64,000 bases of DNA from Akkermansia muciniphila (GTDB lineage: Bacteria; Verrucomicrobiota; Verrucomicrobiia; Verrucomicrobiales; Akkermansiaceae). The position numbers and the translations under genes are program-made. Within the stretch, counting starts at the first letter, position 1, and each line of letters begins with the position of its first letter. Location: NCBI GenBank assembly GCA_945888515.1, contig CAMDAD010000001.1, positions 62,001 through 126,000 on the forward strand. Direction: 5' to 3'. Below the pieces are notes generated by a model. The model saw nothing but the letters and a program-made list of their open reading frames with translations. It ran no database searches and was not told the origin of the DNA. Shown in pieces: positions 6,876 to 12,762 of the stretch.

Positions 6876-7117
6876 CGAAAAGCGGAGGAGGGTAGATCGA
6901 ACCAAACCTTGCAGAATGCGAGGGCGCGGGGTTGGAGCGAGCGGATGCCAGTGACGATTTCCGCCAAGCGGTCTTTGCCATAGTAACGGACCAGTGCCTG
7001 CCAGTCCGGCCAGTCGCCGTATTCAAGGACGCGGCGGGCGAGCCATGCGGCGTGTGTCTCAAAGTCGATGTCCTCGGCGCGAATGTCCCAGAAAAGATGC
7101 GGTGAGAGGGGGGGCAT
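6848..7117 (-). CDS. DUF6922-like small partner of AbiEii-type toxin
   Basis: 89 residues from ATG 7117. HLFWDIRAEDIDFETHAAW, RVLEYGDWPDW and VRYYGKDRL follow the DUF6922 pattern often found just upstream of AbiEii-like genes. It is the probable antitoxin. The start codon lies only 5 bp downstream of an 11-unit heptamer tract and lacks a Shine-Dalgarno site. The last ~20 residues overlap the toxin gene. Confidence 0.75.
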   Translation of the reverse strand: MPPLSPHLFWDIRAEDIDFETHAAWLARRVLEYGDWPDWQALVRYYGKDRLAEIVTGIRSLQPRALAFCKVWFDLPSSAFRCSTPPPFL

Positions 7118-7122
7118 GGGGG

Positions 7123-7206
7123 GCGGAGGTCGGAGGTCGGAGGTCGGAGGTCGGAGGTCGGAGGTCGGAGGTCGGAGGTCGGAGGTCGGAGGTCGGAGGG
7201 CGGGGA
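7123..7206. repeat. Heptamer tract 6, about 12 units
   Basis: GCGGAGG, then ten perfect TCGGAGG units (7130-7199), then GCGGGGA. It fills the space directly in front of the DUF6922-like start codon, where a ribosome-binding site would be expected. On the sense strand the unit reads CCTCCGA. Confidence 0.9.
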
Positions 7207-7240
7207 GGAAGAGGATTGAACCACTTGGTTTGGAATCTCT

Positions 7241-7576
7241 TTAGTTGCCGATGATGAGTGTCAATTGATGTTTCAGGGAGGGGATTTTTGATTTGACCAC
7301 GTCCCAAACGAGTTCTGGGTCTACGGAGTCGTAGCCATGAATGAGGCGGTTGCGGAGGCCGACGATGCGAGGTAGGTCGGTAATGATTTCTTGGAGAGAG
7401 TCGTCGTCTTTAGCTGCCGTGCCCAAGGCTTCACCGATGATTTCGAGTTGTCGTTCAACCGCGGAGCGTAAGAGTTGCGAAGCGAGGAAAGTATCGAGTG
7501 AGACTTCCTGCAGGAAGTCTTGAATCCGGGTGCACGCGGATTCGGCGTCTTCAAGCCGCTTGATGTTCCTTGGCAT
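7241..7576 (-). CDS. hepT: HepT HEPN toxin
   Basis: 111 residues from ATG 7576 (ATG 7579 is also possible). It is a complete HEPN protein with the motif R75-N-R-L-I-H80-G-Y at the usual distance from the C-terminus. It overlaps mntA at 7551-7877 by 26 bp. This is the best-preserved mntA-hepT module of the island. It probably acts as an RNase that is held AMPylated by MntA. Confidence 0.9.
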   Translation of the reverse strand: MPRNIKRLEDAESACTRIQDFLQEVSLDTFLASQLLRSAVERQLEIIGEALGTAAKDDDSLQEIITDLPRIVGLRNRLIHGYDSVDPELVWDVVKSKIPSLKHQLTLIIGN

Positions 7577-7877
7577 CATAGATGGGTAAGGCCTGCTGTT
7601 TGAGCGCTGCGGCGAAGCGGGGATTATGGATGGCTCCCGGTGTAAGAAGGTCCACTTTGCGGCCGAAAAGGGCTTCTAGGGATTGAACAAAATCCATGTA
7701 TCGATCTGCGTAGCCTGGTTCCCGAGTTGAGGAAAATTCAGCGATCAAATCCACATCGCTGGAGGAGGGATTGAAATCGCTACGAATGACAGAGCCGAAT
7801 GCATCTAGTCGCAGGACCTGATATTTCCTACAAAGATCTGCGATTTCGCGTGTGTGATCGGCAAGAATTGAGTTCAT
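7551..7877 (-). CDS. mntA: MntA antitoxin
   Basis: 108 residues from ATG 7877, with GS at 28-29, DVD at 41-43, and KVDLL plus AIHNPRF later, as in other MntA proteins. The start lies 8 bp from a GCGGAGG tract (7886-7920) with no Shine-Dalgarno site. It is coupled to the intact hepT downstream. Confidence 0.9.
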   Translation of the reverse strand: MNSILADHTREIADLCRKYQVLRLDAFGSVIRSDFNPSSSDVDLIAEFSSTREPGYADRYMDFVQSLEALFGRKVDLLTPGAIHNPRFAAALKQQALPIYDAKEHQAA

Positions 7878-7885
7878 GGAAGAGG

Positions 7886-7920
7886 GCGGAGGGCGGAGGG
7901 CGGAGGGCGGAGGGCGGAGG
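7886..7920. repeat. Heptamer tract 7, 5 units of GCGGAGG
   Basis: Five perfect GCGGAGG units, a one-base variant of the TCGGAGG unit. The whole tract has the same variant, which suggests local homogenisation by slippage or conversion. Confidence 0.85.
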
Positions 7921-7965
7921 TTTGAGCGAACTTAGGATTTTACGACACTCAGAGCTGAGGCGATT

Positions 7966-8700
7966 TTATCCTTCAATGCCTTTTGAGCGTAGTCGGAGAT
8001 TTTTTTCTTCCCTAGCCTTAGCGAGTCGATTTCGGATCTCGTCAGCCGTTCGGAAGCCGATGAGATAATTGGCTTCGTTGGCGGTGAGGGCATCGGGTCG
8101 GATGCCGAAGATGTGCTCGATTTGGTTTTCATGGCGTGATTTTAACTTGGATAGGAGGCTTTGGGAAGGGTGAAACTCTTCGACACGTCCTGCGTTCACC
8201 AGCACGACGGTTCCAGCCACATTGCCTTCCCGCTCCTGGATATAATTGGCGAGTTCCGCAAGAGTGCCGCCCATGGTCGTCACGTCGTCAACAAGAACAT
8301 AATCTGCACCGGGGATGACGATTCCCTCAAAGTCGGGACGCGAAGCCATGCGCTCCATGGGATCCGCGCCGGTGTGGAAAACCCGGCTGATTTGCACGAT
8401 GTCGGTGTCGATTAACCCGCCGACGGCGGATGCACAGGCCGTGGCAAGCACCTGAGGAATGGCGTTGTCGCCTGTGGCTTCCCTAGCATGGGGGGCGACA
8501 TACCAGGCATCGGAAGGCAACTGACTTGAGATTTGAGCGATGAAAGAGAGGGCGACGTTCGAGACGAGATCCACGGCGGCTTCTGCGAATCCGGCTTTTG
8601 CCTGCGGGTAGAGTGGATGAGCCTTGAGCAAGGCATCTGTTCTCGCCGATGAGAAAGGTCGAACGATTCGCGATGGGAATGGGTGGGTCCGTACCGGCAT
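7966..8700 (-). CDS. Phosphoribosyltransferase-fold protein
   Basis: 244 residues from ATG 8700. The PRPP-binding loop VLVDDVTTMGGTLAEL (about residues 136-151) is the type I phosphoribosyltransferase signature. Other parts match stand-alone PRTases (HAREATGDNAIP). The substrate is unknown. It lies 24 bp downstream of, and in the same frame as, the stop of the damaged mntA at 8725-9174, inside an island made of toxin-antitoxin genes. A defence or toxin role is possible, but a nucleotide-salvage role cannot be excluded. Confidence 0.75.
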   Translation of the reverse strand: MPVRTHPFPSRIVRPFSSARTDALLKAHPLYPQAKAGFAEAAVDLVSNVALSFIAQISSQLPSDAWYVAPHAREATGDNAIPQVLATACASAVGGLIDTDIVQISRVFHTGADPMERMASRPDFEGIVIPGADYVLVDDVTTMGGTLAELANYIQEREGNVAGTVVLVNAGRVEEFHPSQSLLSKLKSRHENQIEHIFGIRPDALTANEANYLIGFRTADEIRNRLAKAREEKNLRLRSKGIEG

Positions 8701-8724
8701 CGTTGGTGCAACAAAAGTGGTAGA

Positions 8725-9174
8725 TCAAATTCCGGCCCAGGAAAGGGATGTGGTGCGATCTGGCCTTTCGATCCTCGGGGTCTTGGAAATCATGCCGCAC
8801 TTGGGGAAGGACGAGACAGAGGTCGGAGGTCGGAGGTCGGAGGTCGGAGGTCGGAGGTCGGAGGTCGGAGGTCGGAGGTCGGGGTTCTGGATGTCGATCG
8901 GCGTGCCGGTCCGGAAGACTTCTTTTGCAAGAACGGTGCTTTCTTGGCTTAGATCGACTAGGTCGATATCGCGCCGGAGTTGCTCAGCCAGCCGGTTTGG
9001 GAGGTAAAAGCAAGTGACGGGGTCCGCGGCAACAGTGGGTAGGAAAGCGATATCGATGTCGCTCGAGGGATGTTCCGCAGGCCCGCCATACGAGCCGAAA
9101 AGGTAGATGGCCGCCGGAGCAAATGGCATCAAGGCATCCTTAACGAGCGAACATTGCGTATCGGTGAGAGGCAT
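8725..9174 (-). CDS. mntA: MntA-type protein with heptamer tract in its C-terminus
   Basis: 149 residues from ATG 9174 (GTG 9195 is possible). The N-terminal 95 residues are a normal MNT domain: GS at 27-28, SDIDI at 38-42, DIDLVDL and VLAKEVFRTG. After PIDIQNP the frame runs straight through the heptamer tract, giving DLRPPTS three times, and then about 30 residues unlike MntA. The native C-terminus and any hepT have been replaced. It may still fold but is probably a remnant. Confidence 0.65.
   Translation of the reverse strand: MPLTDTQCSLVKDALMPFAPAAIYLFGSYGGPAEHPSSDIDIAFLPTVAADPVTCFYLPNRLAEQLRRDIDLVDLSQESTVLAKEVFRTGTPIDIQNPDLRPPTSDLRPPTSDLRPPTSVSSFPKCGMISKTPRIERPDRTTSLSWAGI
8816..8885. 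repeat. Heptamer tract 8, ~10 units inside a reading frame
   Basis: ACAGAGG, eight perfect TCGGAGG units (8823-8878), then TCGGGGT. Three units are 21 bases, so the minus-strand frame stays open and encodes DLRPPTS repeats in the mntA-like gene. Confidence 0.9.
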
Positions 9175-9292
9175 GGGAGTGAGGAAAATGGGCACGTAAC
9201 CCGAAAGATCGCAAGCGCTGGAACCAATGCGGAATGCGAAGGTCTGATCGTAAAAGAAATCCTAACGATTTTTTCCTGCGAAACATTTCTCG

Positions 9293-9303
9293 ACGCTGCC
9301 GCT
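9293..9303 (-). promoter_or_regulatory. ops-like element, degenerate (copy B)
   Basis: The minus strand reads AGCGGCAGCGT, identical to copy A over the core. The nearest downstream gene is not a polysaccharide gene but the mntA-like gene at 9174, so the site is probably carried along by the duplication. Confidence 0.4.
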
Positions 9304-9407
9304 CTTGGTCGATTTTGCGAGTCAGAAGCAAAAAACCTTTCGTGACGTGGGTTGGGTCGTGAGGTGCGGATGAGGCACGAGAGAAGAAAAGCAGATTTAC
9401 ACGAAAA

Positions 9408-9425
9408 GTTCAATTTAAAATGAAC
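9408..9425. promoter_or_regulatory. Inverted repeat GTTCA-N8-TGAAC (copy B)
   Basis: The same 18-bp dyad as at 670-687, including the spacer. See that entry. Confidence 0.4.
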
Positions 9426-9458
9426 AAAAATGAAAATTGTTCGGGAGTCGTCACTGGT

Positions 9459-9500
9459 CCTCTGACCTCTGACCTCTGACCTCTGACCTCTGACCTCCGA
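9459..9500. repeat. Heptamer tract 9, 6 units of CCTCTGA/CCTCCGA
   Basis: Five CCTCTGA units and one CCTCCGA, in the orientation of tract 1. Its last unit overlaps a 49-bp repeat that recurs at 10911-10959. Confidence 0.85.
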
Positions 9501-9540
9501 CGTTCCGAATGACAGGGGTCAAGAGACAGGTAGCTTTCGC
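9492..9540. repeat. 49-bp direct repeat, copy 1
   Basis: Identical to 10911-10959 except for two positions. It covers the stop and last codons (RKLPVS) of the DUF5615 gene at 9519. With its partner it brackets the DUF433-DUF5615 module and a nucleotidyltransferase pseudogene. Confidence 0.85.
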
Positions 9541-9884
9541 AATCGTATTTTTTGATTTTGGTAACTCATCAGGCAGCCGTTGAGTAATTCCGCAGAGAAT
9601 CGGTTCGCCATGTGTAGCAGCAATTTTTCGATGATATTGCTCTTGAGACCTTCTTCTCGTATCCGGATGACGGAGGGTTGATTCGCGCGCTGCCTTGCAA
9701 GAATCGAGTGAAAGTCGGCATCGAATGTCACGATGATGCGCTTCTTTCGCAGAGCATACGCCATAATATCCAGATCGATTGCCGCTGACATACCGATGTC
9801 CCCGACATGAATGGCATCGTGACCCGCATCACGTAACCGACTGCCTGTGCTTCGGGGAATGCCTTGATCAAGCAACCAGCGCAT
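9519..9884 (-). CDS. DUF5615 (PIN-like) toxin
   Basis: 121 residues from ATG 9884. It starts with the family's acidic N-terminal pattern (LLDQGIPRS), then HDAIHVGDIGM and VTFDADFHSIL, the PIN-like acidic residues. It overlaps the DUF433 gene by 17 bp. Such pairs are known type II toxin-antitoxin modules, the toxin being a putative Mut7-C/PIN-fold RNase. The tail after LLLHMANRF lies near a direct repeat and may have been exchanged. Confidence 0.85.
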   Translation of the reverse strand: MRWLLDQGIPRSTGSRLRDAGHDAIHVGDIGMSAAIDLDIMAYALRKKRIIVTFDADFHSILARQRANQPSVIRIREEGLKSNIIEKLLLHMANRFSAELLNGCLMSYQNQKIRLRKLPVS

Positions 9885-10110
9885 CGGGATCGAGCGTATA
9901 GATAGCGTCAGGGAGTTGGGATGCTGCGAAATGCAGGGCTTGGCGGATATCTTCGTCTTCGATTTCCGGATATTCTCTTAGGCGTTCCACGCGGTCTGTG
10001 TAAAGCGCTGCAATTTCGAGCGCCCGCCGCACGGTGATGCGGAGGTTTCTCAAACACGGCTGTCCATTCATGACTTCTGGGTTGACGGTAATTCGATCAA
10101 GAGATTTCAT
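9868..10110 (-). CDS. DUF433 antitoxin
   Basis: 80 residues from ATG 10110, with the DUF433 pattern DRITVNPEVMNGQPCLRNLRITV and a C-terminal helix-turn-helix-like region (YPEIEDEDIRQALHFAA). It is the DNA-binding antitoxin partner of the DUF5615 protein downstream, and probably represses its own promoter in the AT-rich stretch above 10110. Confidence 0.9.
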   Translation of the reverse strand: MKSLDRITVNPEVMNGQPCLRNLRITVRRALEIAALYTDRVERLREYPEIEDEDIRQALHFAASQLPDAIYTLDPDALVA

Positions 10111-10269
10111 AGCTATAATGTGGAGTTGAATTTGTCGTTTGGCAAGGAATTGATTTTGATGATCAACATGCTCCTTTGACCGGAAAACGAAAAGGCTGAG
10201 ACTGCTTACTATACCTTTGACTCATTGGGCTTTTGACTTTTGCCTTTTTGTTATGTCTTATGAATCGCG
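10111..10269. other. AT-rich promoter region of DUF433-DUF5615
   Basis: About 160 AT-rich bases with no gene. It is the likely site of the autoregulated promoter of the module on the minus strand. Confidence 0.3.
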
Positions 10270-10726
10270 TTATCTGCGCCTAAGGGCTTCTAACTCTTGC
10301 CGCAGTGGTTGCCAGTAGGCTTGGTCTTTCAAAATTTCTCCTTGGCGCTCTTCCTCTAGCAGTTGCTCCTGATTTTGCTCAAGAGCCGCTGCGAAGAGTG
10401 GTCGTTCGAGCAATTTTTGCATGGCTTCGTCGCGCTACGCATGGACGAGCTCCATGAGAATCATGGGGGTTCGACACTCACGCAGCCAGAAGTTGATTCG
10501 GATCGGGCTCGGTTGATGGCGATTTTGATACCAATTCGCCTCAACAAGCCTTTGAATCATCGGCCAGTCTTTCGCTCTTTGCGTTTTTTTGGTAGCGACG
10601 AGATTCGATATCGCGACTAAACTCCGCAGCTCCGTAAAACACGCAGGCTTGACCTCCTATGAGCAGGCAACGGACGCCATGCTTGCGCATCGAAGAAAGG
10701 ACTATCAGTGTCGGGTTCTGGTTCAA
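10270..10726 (-). pseudogene. Broken nucleotidyltransferase (DUF6036-like)
   Basis: The frame from about 10726 begins MNQNPTLIVLSSMRKHGVRC with LLIGGQACVFYGAAEFSRDI, the N-terminal GG...(S/T)RDIDL motif. After SRDIE the frame is lost. In another frame further down, DWPMIQRLVEANWYQ and FWLRECRTP continue the same family, then a stop, then LLERPLFAAALEQNQEQL and LRQELEALRRR to a TAA at 10270. The middle of the gene is deleted and frames have shifted. Confidence 0.6.
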
Positions 10727-10910
10727 TGTTGCCTCCTAGTGAAAAAAAGATGTCCCACAGTTTCATCGACTCACGCCAACGCTCTTGAGGTGTCAAAAGA
10801 TACTACTCTAACCACTCGTCAGAAATGTCACACCTTTCATTCATAGCTTGTATGTCATACGAAATGGAATAGGAACAAAGGAAAACCTGAAAAATGAGAA
10901 ATTGTCCTGC

Positions 10911-10959
10911 GACCTCCGACGTTCCGAATGACAAGGATCAAGAGACAGGTAGCTTTCGC
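10911..10959. repeat. 49-bp direct repeat, copy 2
   Basis: Partner of 9492-9540, with 47 of 49 positions shared. It adjoins the 3' end of a DUF5615 remnant, so both copies mark the end of a DUF5615-type gene. Confidence 0.85.
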
Positions 10960-10960
10960 G

Positions 10961-11124
10961 TCACCCAATTTCTACGACTTCGACCGTGGCTTCTCGGTTG
11001 ATGAGGCAGTGAATTTTTTTTGCTGCATGGCGCATTTTTTGATGAATGTCATGGGTCGAAGGGTTTCCACAACGCAGCCAGACGATCATCGGTGGCGCTC
11101 CGCGTAGTTTATTCCAATCGGGGT
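10961..11124 (-). pseudogene. DUF5615 toxin C-terminal remnant
   Basis: The minus-strand frame reads DDPDWNKLRGAPPMIVWLRC followed by GNPSTHDIHQKMRH and ends EATVEVVEIG-stop. The LRGAPPxIVWLRxGN motif is the hallmark of the C-terminal half of DUF5615 proteins. No N-terminal half is present. The remnant overlaps the last codons of the VTT protein gene at 11109, so the insertion edge lies about there. Confidence 0.6.
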
Positions 11125-11774
11125 CGTCCACCACAGTCCACCATACGCTTCCTAATCGCTTTGACGGCGAAAGATGTGATGATAATCACGGAGAACCCGA
11201 TGAGGAGCAGGCCGGTTTTTCCCTCGAAGATCGCACCGCCGGTTAATACGAAGCCGCAGACATAGAGGCCCGTGGTAGGGAGGGCGATGGCGAGAGAATA
11301 GCGGAGAGGCATGCCCAGCAAGCCTAACAAGTAATTCTGGGCACAGAGAGGGACGCCGGGGGTGAGTCGCAGAGCCGCAGCCAGTCGCCAATCGTGGGAG
11401 CCGGATTTCGACTTCCATTTTTCCCAGTGATCTCCCAGAAGGCGCTGAATGATTTTCCGGCCAACGCCAGCAGCCAGCCAGTGCGACCAGGTAATATTGA
11501 TGAGCACTGCGGCCAGCGAGAGGGCGCAGGCGAGAGGATTCGATCCCCAGACGACACCCGCGAGAATGAGTAGAGGCGACGCGGGAAAGGCGAAGCTCGG
11601 GAGGATGGCGATGGCGAGGAACAACGCGATCGGGTAGACACGGCACCATTCGAGCACGGGATCCTTGAGAGAAATCGCCTGCTGGATCCAACCGAAGTGC
11701 CATGCGATGCCCAGCACCGTCATCGCGACGAGGGCGAGTGCGGCGAAGAGGAGGCGGCGGCTGGGGGGAGGCAT
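11109..11774 (-). CDS. VTT-domain (TVP38/TMEM64-like) membrane protein
   Basis: 221 residues from ATG 11774 with about five hydrophobic segments. FAFPASPLLILAGVVWG and LRLTPGVPLCAQNYLLGL are the two conserved re-entrant motifs of the VTT/DedA-like family (inner-membrane lipid scramblase or transporter). It is the last gene of the polysaccharide run. Its final residues (MVDCGGRPRLE) overlap a DUF5615 remnant in another frame, so the native C-terminus was probably replaced when the island joined here. Confidence 0.8.
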   Translation of the reverse strand: MPPPSRRLLFAALALVAMTVLGIAWHFGWIQQAISLKDPVLEWCRVYPIALFLAIAILPSFAFPASPLLILAGVVWGSNPLACALSLAAVLINITWSHWLAAGVGRKIIQRLLGDHWEKWKSKSGSHDWRLAAALRLTPGVPLCAQNYLLGLLGMPLRYSLAIALPTTGLYVCGFVLTGGAIFEGKTGLLLIGFSVIIITSFAVKAIRKRMVDCGGRPRLE

Positions 11775-11852
11775 GGTGAAGTTGGGGAGAATTTAGGTTG
11801 AGCGATGATTCGTGCTTGCTGTGGGGTGAGTCGCATGGGCAGCGGGTGAGGC

Positions 11853-12632
11853 TTACCGACTTACCGACTTACTCTCTTTCCTGAGATCGCGGAGGAGTTG
11901 GTAGGCGAAGATGCTGTTGTAAGTGAAGTAGCGTTTGAAAAGCCGCTTGGGCTCCATGAGGAGGCGGAAGAGCCACTCCATCCCGATTTTTTGGACGAAC
12001 CGAGGTGCCTGCCGCACTTCGCCAGCGTGAAAGGCGAAGGCCGCGCCGATCCCAAAGTATACGGCGGGGGGAAGAAGATGTTTGTGCGCAGCGATCCATT
12101 TTTCTTGTTTCGGGCAACCTAGGCCTACCCACACCAGATTGGCTCCGCTCTGGCGTATCATTTCAGCGATGCGTTCGCTCTCCCCCACTGGCCAGCTGCC
12201 GAATGGAGGTGAGTAAGAACCTGCGATGACGGAGTGCGTAAATTTTTCTCGGAAGTGCGATTGCAATTTTTGGAGTGTCTCATTTTTTCCTCCTAAAAAG
12301 TAGTGTCGATAGAGACTGTGTGCGGTATCAGTCCGCGCGAAAGTTTCCTGCATCAGGGTGGGACCATACACGCGATCAGTGAGGCGCTGGGCGACAGGGA
12401 GTTGGGCATTGAGCGCCCAAACGAGAGGCATGCCATCGGGACAAATCAGGTCGAACTCCCCCATCGCTCTGGCAAATTCCGGATCTTGATGAGTCAGGGC
12501 CGCCACGTGGGTGTTGGCTGCTTCTACGGCATAGGCGCGATCTTGTTTTTGAGCACGCTCTAGGATCCAATCGATGGCATCTTGGTAGTTCGTCACCGCG
12601 ATGGGAAGGCCGATGACAGGGAGCGAGAGCAT
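11853..12632 (-). CDS. WecG/TagA/CpsF-family glycosyltransferase
   Basis: 259 residues from ATG 12632. It has the GT26 signatures: ANTHVAALTHQDPEFA, CPDGMPLVWALN, RVYGPTLM, and VGLGCPKQEKWIAAH with FGIGAAFAFHAG. These enzymes add an N-acetyl-mannosamine-type sugar to an undecaprenyl-linked primer on the inner face of the membrane. It belongs to the EPS operon. Confidence 0.9.
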   Translation of the reverse strand: MLSLPVIGLPIAVTNYQDAIDWILERAQKQDRAYAVEAANTHVAALTHQDPEFARAMGEFDLICPDGMPLVWALNAQLPVAQRLTDRVYGPTLMQETFARTDTAHSLYRHYFLGGKNETLQKLQSHFREKFTHSVIAGSYSPPFGSWPVGESERIAEMIRQSGANLVWVGLGCPKQEKWIAAHKHLLPPAVYFGIGAAFAFHAGEVRQAPRFVQKIGMEWLFRLLMEPKRLFKRYFTYNSIFAYQLLRDLRKESKSVSR

Positions 12633-12762
12633 GGGGCGCTGGGAAGGCTGGAAGAATTTTAAATTTGAGATTTTGGATTCTATAGGGAACCTTGCTCAGG
12701 CATCTGATAGGTTGATTGAGAACGAACGACGATTGTTTGATCGGCCGTCTTTTCCCGCAGCC

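Larger units (their letters stand above)
9286..9458 (-). repeat. Leader direct repeat, copy B
   Basis: Direct repeat of 548-720 (see there). It lies just upstream of the damaged mntA at 8725-9174 on the minus strand, with the same order of dyad, 105-bp spacer and ops-like site, and the same CCTCTGA tract on its far side. Copies A and B bound 8.6 kb containing most of the toxin-antitoxin modules. Confidence 0.75.

Noticed and set aside
7123-7206. CRISPR-like array
   Set aside because: The unit is 7 bp with no spacers and there are no cas genes; these are simple tandem heptamers.
6994-7254. Plus-strand frames made of EVGGRRS repeats
   Set aside because: They are translations of the TCGGAGG tract with no family similarity and oppose well-supported genes.
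548-9458. Composite transposon or integrative element
   Set aside because: No transposase, integrase or terminal inverted repeats were seen; the direct repeats look like operon leaders.
548-11124. Chromosomal integron with toxin-antitoxin cassettes
   Set aside because: No integron integrase and no attC-like palindromes at the gene ends; the joints are heptamers and ordinary direct repeats.
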